Shown in pieces: positions 1 through 5,665 of a stretch of 40,451 nt of DNA. Origin of the DNA: Flavonifractor sp. An306 (GTDB lineage Bacteria > Bacillota > Clostridia > Oscillospirales > Oscillospiraceae); contig NZ_NFIQ01000037.1 in NCBI RefSeq assembly GCF_002159455.1, forward strand, positions 1 through 40,451. Reading direction: 5' to 3'. The translations under genes were made by a program, and so were the position numbers. The notes beneath the pieces were generated by a model. The model had not been told where the DNA came from. It worked only from the letters and a program-made list of their open reading frames with translations, and did no database searches. Each line of letters starts with the position of its first letter. The stretch's first letter is position 1.

Positions 1-51
1 CGGTAATACCAGTACCCATTTTGATACCTCATACCCTGTACCCCCCCTTCT

Positions 52-90
52 GCCGCCTTGCCTGCCCTCACAGGTGAGGCGGCGTTTTTT
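52..90 (+). terminator. Rho-independent terminator of a gene left of the window
   Basis: A 13-bp stem (arms 52-64 and 71-83, closed by GCCGCCT/AGGCGGC) with a CCCTCA loop is followed by six T at 85-90. The T tract is on the + strand, so it should end a rightward transcript entering from the left. No coding end could be identified in the first 50 bases. Confidence 0.75.
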
Positions 91-103
91 GTCCATATAC
101 AGG

Positions 104-130
104 CTTTTGTCCCTTTTGTCCCTTTTGTCA
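104..130. repeat. Three tandem 9-bp copies of CTTTTGTCC
   Basis: Positions 104-112 and 113-121 are identical and 122-130 differs only in the last base. The third copy contains the stop codon of the leftward gene at 128-397. It looks like local slippage. Confidence 0.7.
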
Positions 131-397
131 CGCCACACAAAAGCGGCGGGTGGTGGTGATCCGAGTGAATCGCTCCACCAGCTCAGGGGCGGCGGCTCTC
201 AGGGCTTTGCTGTCCAGTCTGGAAGAGGTCACTGCCTTCCAGGTGATCTTATACTCCCCGGCCCGAAGTTCCTCAGTGTCGCCCATAGCGGCCTTGATAG
301 CGTCCTTGATGGCCTCAGCCTCAGCCGTGGCCTCCTCAATCAGCGCCTGGAGCTGGCGCAACTCCCTGATCTTGCTTTCCAGTTCATTGGTGCCCAT
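128..397 (-). CDS. Small phage/ICE-type protein of unknown function
   Basis: This 89-residue protein has a charged, helical N-terminal half (residues 1-45, rich in E, A and K, probably a coiled coil). A short beta-rich segment follows, then a C-terminus ending in TTTTRRFCVA. I recognise the helical start plus the T-R-R-F ending as a recurring small protein of clostridial and streptococcal prophages and conjugative elements, but I know no tested function. The ATG is preceded by GGAGGA about 12 bases upstream. It would be transcribed from the leftward promoter at 561-589. It lies inside the tRNA-bounded element, consistent with mobile-element cargo. Confidence 0.6.
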   Translation of the reverse strand: MGTNELESKIRELRQLQALIEEATAEAEAIKDAIKAAMGDTEELRAGEYKITWKAVTSSRLDSKALRAAAPELVERFTRITTTRRFCVA

Positions 398-560
398 ACT
401 GTACCGCCCTTCCTCCCCACTTTAGGGGAAACTATTGGACAAGCGCCGGGGGCATTACGGCGTAGCGTTATTCTAAGTTCGTCTCAATCTCCCGTATCCC
501 TTGCCGGTCTTACCTTGTGTTCTCGGCATCCACCTTGACTTGTCCCTCTCGACATTATGT

Positions 561-589
561 ATTATAATATATGGACGACAATATATCAA
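561..589 (-). promoter_or_regulatory. Leftward promoter TTGATA-N17-TATAAT
   Basis: On the - strand TTGATA (589-584) and TATAAT (566-561) are separated by 17 bases in an AT-rich island. It points at the 128-397 gene and overlaps the first GGACGACAATA repeat (573-583). Confidence 0.6.
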
Positions 590-649
590 TAGGCATAGTA
601 TACAGTATTGACGACAATATATTGTCTACATTGTATATGGACGGCAATA
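573..649. repeat. Three direct repeats, candidate operators of the adjacent RHH protein
   Basis: GACGACAATA occurs at 574-583 and 610-619, and GACGGCAATA at 640-649, so starts are 36 and 30 bp apart. The middle copy is part of a perfect 14-bp palindrome, GACAATATATTGTC (613-626). Copy 1 lies in the spacer of the leftward promoter and copy 3 overlaps the -35 of the rightward promoter, which fits repression of both. Iteron function at a replication origin is an alternative, but no Rep gene is visible. Confidence 0.55.
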
Positions 650-666
650 GACAAATATGCTAAAAT
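638..666 (+). promoter_or_regulatory. Rightward promoter TGGACG-N17-TAAAAT
   Basis: TGGACG (638-643), a 17-bp spacer and TAAAAT (661-666) lie 60 bases upstream of the RHH gene. The third repeat overlaps the -35 hexamer, so the RHH product may repress its own gene. Confidence 0.45.
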
Positions 667-725
667 AATGGCATACTGGAGAGGGTGTACCTATTTGTGA
701 CACCCCAGGAAAGGAGATGAGTGTA

Positions 726-1133
726 ATGCCAGTATCAAAGGCACAGCAAAGAGCCGTTGATAGATATGTGAAAGAGAATTACGACCGCATAGAGATAAAG
801 GTACCTAAAGGCCGAAAAGCAGAGATACAGACCCATGCAGAGGCCAGGGGCGAGAGCGTAAACGCCTTTATAGGGAGAGCCATTGCAGAGGCGATGGAGC
901 GGGACAAGAGGCCCCAGGAGGCCCCAGCGGTACAGGATAACACCCAGGCCCAGGAGCGGACAGAAGATGTCCCCCTTCACACCCTGGAGCAGCGGATCCG
1001 AAAAAAACTGTATAAGTATGGGGCCACCATCCGCAAAGACCGCAAGAGCGGCGGCTATACCGTTGTATATGAGGACACGACCCTTGATTTCCCGGACTAT
1101 GCCGCCCTGCTGGAGTATGCCGATAATCTTTAA
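726..1133 (+). CDS. Ribbon-helix-helix (Arc/CopG-like) regulator of a mobile element
   Basis: This 135-residue protein carries an N-terminal RHH domain. A beta strand (RIEIKVPKGRKAEI) is followed by two helices (QTHAEARGESVNAFIGRAI). A charged linker leads to a C-terminal unit of about 45 residues with the pattern KYGATIRK..GGYTVVYED. RHH proteins bind short operator repeats as dimers through the beta strand. An upstream in-frame ATG at 717 abuts AAGGAG with no spacing, whereas ATG 726 lies 9 bases from it, so I chose 726. The repeats just upstream (573-649) are natural candidate operators. It could be an element regulator or an orphan antitoxin; no partner toxin ORF overlaps it. Confidence 0.75.
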   Translation: MPVSKAQQRAVDRYVKENYDRIEIKVPKGRKAEIQTHAEARGESVNAFIGRAIAEAMERDKRPQEAPAVQDNTQAQERTEDVPLHTLEQRIRKKLYKYGATIRKDRKSGGYTVVYEDTTLDFPDYAALLEYADNL

Positions 1134-1177
1134 CCACGGAAAAATTCACAGTTAACTTTACCGCCCACGAAAGGGTG

Positions 1178-1206
1178 CAAAAGCCCCAGGCGCAGCGCCC
1201 AGGGCT
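1178..1206 (-). terminator. Leftward terminator of the putative toxin mRNA
   Basis: On the - strand an 11-bp stem (arms at 1206-1196 and 1192-1182, two wobble pairs) ends in TTTT. It is the first plausible stop for the transcript starting near 1440, giving an RNA of about 265 nt that spans the whole antisense RNA. Confidence 0.5.
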
Positions 1207-1234
1207 TGACAGTGTAACAATAGCAGCCTATAAT
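1206..1234 (+). promoter_or_regulatory. Perfect consensus promoter TTGACA-N17-TATAAT
   Basis: TTGACA at 1206-1211, exactly 17 bases, and TATAAT at 1229-1234 match the sigma-A consensus fully. No reading frame with a ribosome site follows. The nearest downstream element is a terminator at 1297-1336, which points to a short, strongly expressed non-coding RNA. Confidence 0.8.
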
Positions 1235-1240
1235 GAATAT

Positions 1241-1334
1241 AGAAAGGGCGCTGCAACAAGCGGTTAGCCCGGTCAGAGAACTAGCTAGGCAAGCCTAGAA
1301 CCGTCACCCTGCCCGGTGGCGGTTCTTGCCTTTT
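1241..1334 (+). ncRNA. Putative antisense antitoxin RNA (about 94 nt)
   Basis: The RNA would start about 7 bases after the consensus -10 box and end at a terminator with a 12-bp stem (1297-1308 with 1315-1326, one wobble) followed by TGCCTTTTAT. It also contains the small hairpin CTAGGCAAGCCTAG. It lies fully antisense to the 3' part of the leftward mRNA carrying the 27-codon ORF, covering its last codons, stop and 3' UTR. This is the layout of type I antitoxins such as those of the txpA and bsr families. Ends are inferred from promoter and terminator positions only. Confidence 0.55.
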
Positions 1335-1440
1335 ATCCGTATCGTTACAGTGAATCCGAAGATATGTAACGTGATGGTAATTGGCATGGCCTCACCCCCT
1401 TTCCGGGGATGTGGCTAACCGCCTGCCGTTGTGCAGCGCC
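1247..1440. repeat. Inverted repeat shared by the 5' ends of toxin mRNA and antisense RNA
   Basis: GGCGCTGCA and GCGGTTAGCC occur in the same order at 1247-1269 on the + strand and at 1440-1413 on the - strand, separated by 4 and 9 unrelated bases. In DNA this is an inverted repeat. In the leftward mRNA the 5' end could therefore pair with its own 3' region over 19 bases, a fold-back like that of several type I toxin mRNAs. Confidence 0.6.
1304..1387 (-). CDS. 27-residue hydrophobic peptide, putative type I toxin
   Basis: The peptide begins MPITITLHIFGFTVT and ends in a basic tail (RIKGKNRHRAG). An amphipathic or hydrophobic beta-prone segment followed by a cationic end is common in small membrane-active toxins. 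A strong ribosome site (GGGGGTGAGG) lies 3-12 bases before ATG. It sits in a small hairpin, CCCC-GGAAA-GGGG, which should hide it. A promoter (1447-1475) lies upstream, and a shorter RNA is made against its 3' end. I recall similar tiny ORFs in mobile elements of gut Firmicutes, but not a characterised function. It could instead be a leader peptide. Confidence 0.5.
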   Translation of the reverse strand: MPITITLHIFGFTVTIRIKGKNRHRAG

Positions 1441-1446
1441 ATAGAC

Positions 1447-1475
1447 AGAATAGCATAAAATCTGACAGGTGACAA
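1447..1475 (-). promoter_or_regulatory. Promoter of the putative toxin, TTGTCA-N17-TATTCT
   Basis: On the - strand TTGTCA (1475-1470), 17 bases and TATTCT (1452-1447) place a start near 1440, giving a leader of about 53 nt before the ATG at 1387. Confidence 0.6.
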
Positions 1476-1632
1476 GGGCATACACGGCGACCCTTTTTGA
1501 CCCTTCAAAATACCCTTTAGCCGCTTTTCTACCCTTTACAACTATACACATTATTTACACTTTTTTAAAATATCAGGTAGTAGAAATACAGAGAATTACA
1601 GCAATTTACGCACAATAATCAGCATTTTTTAA
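1476..1632. other. AT-rich non-coding end of the mobile element
   Basis: No reading frame with a ribosome site is seen here. The stretch becomes AT-rich toward the tRNA remnant and may contain recombinase arm-binding sites, but no clear repeats could be identified. Confidence 0.4.
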
Positions 1633-1655
1633 TTCAAGTCCTGTATCGTCCACCA
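1633..1655 (+). other. attachment site: remnant of a tRNA 3' end
   Basis: TTCAAGT (1633-1639), CCTGT (1640-1644), ATCGTCC (1645-1651), A (1652) and CCA (1653-1655) match, in order, the T loop, 3' T stem, 3' acceptor strand, discriminator and CCA of a tRNA. The bases to the left do not supply the matching 5' T stem (ACAGG), so the tRNA is broken. This is the usual scar left at the far end of an element integrated by a tyrosine recombinase into a tRNA gene. The intact tRNA should begin GGACGAT and lie to the left, at the other junction. Confidence 0.7.
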
Positions 1656-1662
1656 GACCAAT

Positions 1663-1693
1663 CCCCTGAAGCCGCAAGGCTTCGGGGGATTTT
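1663..1693 (+). terminator. Terminator of the disrupted tRNA locus
   Basis: CCCCTGAAGCC (1663-1673), loop GCAA, GGCTTCGGGGG (1678-1688), then ATTTT. It follows the CCA remnant by only 7 bases, as expected for the native tRNA terminator retained outside the element. The chromosome proper begins here. Confidence 0.75.
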
Positions 1694-1820
1694 GCTTTGC
1701 CCGGAACAATGCTTCGCCTTTCTCTTCCGGCGGCTCCCCGAGATTCCAAACCGGAACAGGGACGAGGCTATTATACCGGTTTCTCCCCATCTTTTCAAGG
1801 CGGCGCGGCAGATATCAAGC

Positions 1821-1849
1821 GGGACGGCCCGGAGCGACCGGGCCGTCCC
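1821..1849 (-). terminator. Strong hairpin downstream of the VWA pseudogene
   Basis: GGGACGGCCCGG (1821-1832) and CCGGGCCGTCCC (1838-1849) form a perfect 12-bp stem. It lies 20 bases past the stop of the leftward gene. There is no T tract on either strand, so it may be a weak terminator or an mRNA-stabilising hairpin. Confidence 0.45.
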
Positions 1850-1868
1850 ACAGGCGGCGGCAGACCTG

Positions 1869-3045
1869 TTACAGCGTAAAAACGGACTCACAGCAGCGGT
1901 AGTCCGTGTCAATGTTGTTGGCGAGAAAGCGTGCCTTTAATTTCCGGGGGCTGCACATGGCCCCGCCGGACACGCTCAGGTCCTCCGGCAGCACAAATTT
2001 CACGCACTTGACCAATACATCCCGGCACGTGGGGGAATCGTGGGCCGGAATGGTCATGGCCTTCATGCCCCGCTGGTGCTCCATGCCGTTCTGGTCCACC
2101 TCGGTGAGGATGGCCGCCAGGGCCACCCGTTTGCCGGGGCAGACGTTTTTGATGGTCACATCCATCTGAATGATCCGGCCCTGGGACGCCAGTTCAACGT
2201 CTCCCAGGTCCACCAGCACGGAATCTCGGCAGCCCTCCACCGTCAGCTCCACAGGCTGGGGACATGGTTCGGGATGCACCACAATCTCGCACTCCACCGT
2301 TACGGCGGGCTTGGGGAAGGAGACAAGGTTTCCCTCCCGGTCCGAATAGGTGATGGACTGATTGACCAGCTTGGTCCCGGACTGCTGACCCACATGGCGC
2401 ACCAAAAACTCCAGCGCCGCGCTTTCACTGGCGGTTACCCCCAGCTCCAAAATATCCCACCGCAGAGAACGGGCGTCCAGCATGGTGGCGGTCCCCTTGG
2501 TGGGGGACAAAATGCTGGTTATGACAAAGTCCGGGTTGACCACCTCCTGGATGGTAATGTCGGTGGCGCCCGGTTTGGAGATGTTGGCGGCCAGCTCCGC
2601 GAAGAGCGCCTCCAGCTCGGCGGCGTCCGGCGTCACCGCCACATGGGAGGCGTCCGGGTCTGTGGCCCAGTTGTTCAGCGCGGTGACGTCCAGGCCGTCG
2701 GTGCCGATCAGGCCGATGCAGTAAATGATGATGCCCTGGGCTCTGGCCGCGGCCGCCACCGGGGCAGGCGGTGCGCCGGCGGTGGTGTTGCCGTCGGTAA
2801 ACATGACCATGACCTTGGCATTGGAGGAATTGGGATCAAAGAGCTGGGTGGCTTTGACAAAGGCGTCGGCATGGTTGGTGCCGCCGCTGGCCGGCCAGGC
2901 TGCCGGAGCGGTCCAGGACCAGCACGATGTCCGTGGGATTGGCTACGATGTCCGGCGCGGCCGTCAGGGCCAGCGTCACACGGAAAGCGCCGTCGCAGGC
3001 AATGCGGTCGGCGCTGATCACTTTGTTGGAATTTGTAATACCCAT
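1869..3045 (-). pseudogene. VWA-domain surface/secreted-type protein gene broken by an internal deletion
   Basis: The N-terminal frame (69 codons from ATG 3045, AAGGAGG ribosome site) contains the VWA metal site DIVLVLDRSGS (about 2913). It runs out of frame near 2890. A second frame resumes with SGGTNHADAF..VMVMFTDGN and continues to 1869 for about 340 residues. A VWA fold normally has about 50-70 residues between the D-x-S-x-S motif and the T and D metal ligands. Here only about 7 remain, so helix 1 and the next strands are deleted and the frame is shifted. The C-terminal half is a Cys-containing beta-rich domain, also found alone at 26323-26652. The gene is probably non-functional; an assembly error in a repetitive gene family is the alternative. 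Confidence 0.7.
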
Positions 3046-3136
3046 GTGTATTACCTCCTTCTGGGAAAGGCTCCCGCCCTATCCTATGAGCGGCCCCGTC
3101 AGATGGCCCCTTCCCTGTGCGGCGGCCTGGAGGCGA

Positions 3137-3180
3137 TAAAAAACGCTCTGAGCGGTTCCGGACCGCTCAGAGCGTTTTTT
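3137..3180 (-). terminator. Bidirectional terminator after the regulator gene
   Basis: A perfect 13-bp stem (CGCTCTGAGCGGT at 3144-3156 with its complement at 3162-3174) is flanked by A and T tracts on both sides. The leftward regulator's TAA (3181-3179) lies in the flank, so the five-gene tct operon ends here. Confidence 0.9.
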
Positions 3181-4288
3181 ACAAGGTGCGGATGGAGCTG
3201 CCCTCGTAAATCTTTGGTTTCATCACATAGGTATAGTTTTTATCGTCGCAGTCCCGGCGCTGGATCATGGTCATCAGCCGGGTGGCCACCAGGCGGCCCA
3301 TCTGCTGGCCCTGGTGGACGGAGCAGGTGATCCCCTCCGCCTCCCAGTTTTGGCCCGAGTAGTCAAAGCACACCAGCGAGCAGTCCTCCGGCACCCGCTT
3401 GCCCTGGCTCTCCAGCACCCGGCGCACCAGGCGGTAGATCATGTAATTGCAGCACACCACGGCGGTATACTTGGGCAGCCCTTTCAAAAAGTGGTCGATG
3501 GTGCGGGCAAAGCGCTGGTCATGGGCCTCATTGGAGACGCACCACTTGATGTAGTCGTCCTGAAACTCCACCCCCCGCTTCTGCATGGCAGCGGCGGTGC
3601 CCTGGAACTTTTCAATGCTCTGGTAATTGTCATAGACAAAGATGCCGGCAATGAGCCTGTGGCCCCGCTCGATGAGCATGCCCACCAGCCGGTCGGCGCA
3701 CTCCAGGTCGTTGACGATCACCCGGGGATAGCGCAGGTTTTTGTAGTAATTGTTATAGAAGATGACCGGGATGTGCCGCCGGTAGATCTCCCGGTAGCAG
3801 TCCAGGTTTGGGTTGAGCAGGCTCGCCTTGACCCCGTCGATGATGAAGCCCTGGAAGTTCTGATGAACCACCGTTTGCAGGCAGTTGCGCTCGTTGGAGA
3901 ACTTGTTGTCGGTAAAAAACACCCGCAGGTCCACCTGGTCGGCGGGCAGCACGCCCTTGATCCCCTCCAGCAGGGCGGAGTTGGCGTCGGCGTCCTGGCC
4001 CTGGAGGATCAGGCCGATTTTCAGCAGGGCGGAGCCGGTGTCCAGCTCCCGGGACAGGGCCACCTCTTTGTTGATGTAGGTGCCGCTCCCCTTCACCCGC
4101 CGGACCAGCCCCTCCCGGGCCATCCGCTCCAGCGCGGCGCGCACCGTCTCCCGGCTCATGTCCAACCGGCGGCACAGTGCGTTTTCCGAAGGCAGCTTCA
4201 GGTTGCCGGAAAACTTGTTCTCGTCGATATAGGCCATCAGCCAGTGGTAGACCTCATCCGTCTTTTTGCCAGAGCCCGCCAAGCGCAC
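3179..4288 (-). CDS. GntR-type HTH / LacI-type sugar- or acid-sensing repressor (AraR-like architecture)
   Basis: This 369-residue regulator has an N-terminal winged helix of the GntR family (residues about 8-75, LPSENALCRRLDMSRETVRAA) joined to a periplasmic-binding-protein-like sensor of the LacI/GalR type (from about 88). It should bind DNA as a dimer and release it on ligand binding. The GTG start at 4288 has GAGGAGAGG just upstream and lies 7 bases after the sulfatase stop, so it is the last gene of the tct-sulfatase operon and probably its local regulator. Its ligand is unknown; a candidate is the transported or desulfated acid. Paired ATACAAC repeats at the operon promoter are possible operators. 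Confidence 0.85.
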   Translation of the reverse strand: MRLAGSGKKTDEVYHWLMAYIDENKFSGNLKLPSENALCRRLDMSRETVRAALERMAREGLVRRVKGSGTYINKEVALSRELDTGSALLKIGLILQGQDADANSALLEGIKGVLPADQVDLRVFFTDNKFSNERNCLQTVVHQNFQGFIIDGVKASLLNPNLDCYREIYRRHIPVIFYNNYYKNLRYPRVIVNDLECADRLVGMLIERGHRLIAGIFVYDNYQSIEKFQGTAAAMQKRGVEFQDDYIKWCVSNEAHDQRFARTIDHFLKGLPKYTAVVCCNYMIYRLVRRVLESQGKRVPEDCSLVCFDYSGQNWEAEGITCSVHQGQQMGRLVATRLMTMIQRRDCDDKNYTYVMKPKIYEGSSIRTL

Positions 4289-4295
4289 CCTCTCC

Positions 4296-5648
4296 TCAGT
4301 CCGTTATGGTGGGCCGGCGCCCCTCCGCCTTCTCCAGCCAGTCCAGCAGACGTCCGCGCAGCTCCTCCTTCACCTGGCTGTAGGCCGGGTCGGCCACCAC
4401 ATTGTTCAGCTGCCAGGGGTCGGCCTTCAGGTCGTAGAGGAAGTCGTCGGCGTAGACGTCCGCCGCCGCCGCCTCGCCGCCGTTGACACCGGGGGCGTAG
4501 ACCGAATAGAGATACTCCGGCGTGCGCACGCAGCGGCCCACCCGGCTCTCGGAGATCTGGGCAAACACCTGGTTGGGTCTATTATCATTCTTTTTCTCCA
4601 CCACGTCAAGGAGGTTCTCCCCGATCATGGCCTCCCCCACATCCACGCCGGCCATGGCCAGGATGGTCTTGGGCAGGCTCTCGGTGCTCACCAGCTCCTC
4701 CACCGCCACGCCGCCCCGGAAGGGTCCGCCGGCAATGACCAGGGGCACGTGGAGGGCCCCGTCGTGGCAGGTGCGCTTGTAGTCGTCATAGCCGTTTAGG
4801 TGGCTGTCGGTGTTGCGGGTCTTGAAGTGGGAGCCGTGGTCGGAGGCGAAGATGATGATGGTGTTGTCATACAGCCCCTCCCGCTTCAGCCGCTCCACCA
4901 GCCGGCCCAGATTTTCGTCCAGGCTGGCGCACTGGCCCAGATAGTCGGGGTACTCCTCCGCCGCGTTGCCCTGGAGCACCTCCAGGTCGTGGGGGAGCAC
5001 GAAGTTTTTGTACTTCTCCTTGGACCCCTCCGGCCCCTCGTAGTGGCCCCGGTCGTTCTGGTGGTGGGGCTCGATCTGGGAGATGGTCATGAAAAAGGGC
5101 TTTTTGCCGTCGTACTGGTCAAAAAACTCCAGCGCCAGGTCGGTGATGCAGTCGGCCCGGTAGCCCTTGAAGTCGATGCGGTTGTTGTTTTCATCAAACA
5201 CGTACCCGTCATAGCCGTGGGAGGTAAATTCCAGCACGTCGGCGGCCCGCCAGAAGCCGGTGTAGCCTCCCCGCAGCTCCCTGGGCACGGCGGTGATGGT
5301 GTGGTCGATGGTGGGGGGCTTCTCCAGCTCGCCGTCGCTGGCCAGGTGCCACTTGCCGATGTAGGCGGTCTCATAGCCCGCCTCCTCGATGTAGTTGGCC
5401 AGGGTCTTTACCCCGGCGGGGAGCATGATGTTGTTGCGGAAGCAGCCGGTCTCGGTGGGGTACTTGCCGGTCTGGAACAGGGCCCGGCAGGGGCCGCACA
5501 CCGGCTGGGGAGAGAAGGCGTTGTCAAATTTCACCCCTTCTCCCGCCAGGCGGTCCAGGTTGGGGGTAATATCCAGGGGCTGGCCAAAGCAGCCGCAGGT
5601 ATCCCAGCGCTGCTGGTCCGTAAAGTAGAATAAAATGTTGTATGCCAT
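4296..5648 (-). CDS. Type I (formylglycine) sulfatase-family hydrolase
   Basis: This 450-residue alkaline-phosphatase-superfamily protein has the N-terminal metal site (TDQQRWDT, residues 10-17), the maturation motif C51-G-P-C54-R55 followed by ALFQTG, and the second metal site FASDHGSHF. Family enzymes hydrolyse sulfate esters using a formylglycine made from the motif's first Cys; in anaerobes the radical-SAM maturase anSME does this. No signal peptide is visible, so it should act in the cytoplasm on an imported substrate. The motif has Cys where Ser is usual (CxPSR) but keeps the core C-x-P-x-R. It lies between tctA (17-base gap) and the regulator. A phosphonate or phosphate monoesterase activity cannot be excluded. 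Confidence 0.85.
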   Translation of the reverse strand: MAYNILFYFTDQQRWDTCGCFGQPLDITPNLDRLAGEGVKFDNAFSPQPVCGPCRALFQTGKYPTETGCFRNNIMLPAGVKTLANYIEEAGYETAYIGKWHLASDGELEKPPTIDHTITAVPRELRGGYTGFWRAADVLEFTSHGYDGYVFDENNNRIDFKGYRADCITDLALEFFDQYDGKKPFFMTISQIEPHHQNDRGHYEGPEGSKEKYKNFVLPHDLEVLQGNAAEEYPDYLGQCASLDENLGRLVERLKREGLYDNTIIIFASDHGSHFKTRNTDSHLNGYDDYKRTCHDGALHVPLVIAGGPFRGGVAVEELVSTESLPKTILAMAGVDVGEAMIGENLLDVVEKKNDNRPNQVFAQISESRVGRCVRTPEYLYSVYAPGVNGGEAAAADVYADDFLYDLKADPWQLNNVVADPAYSQVKEELRGRLLDWLEKAEGRRPTITD

Positions 5649-5665
5649 ATGCCCGTACTCCTTCC

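Noticed and set aside
473-529. 18-codon frame on the - strand beginning MPRTQGKTGKG
   Set aside because: The ribosome-like AAGGTGG abuts the ATG without spacing; too short to support without expression data.
1345-1551. 68-codon frame on the - strand over the toxin promoter
   Set aside because: It crosses the promoter and leader of the smaller ORF, has no ribosome site at its start, and its composition is irregular.
1597-1660. Intact tRNA gene
   Set aside because: Only the 3' third fits; no anticodon arm, D arm or 5' acceptor strand precedes it.
2836-3045. Programmed frameshift in the VWA gene
   Set aside because: The two frames cannot be joined into a normal VWA fold, since about 50-60 residues are missing; a deletion explains it better.
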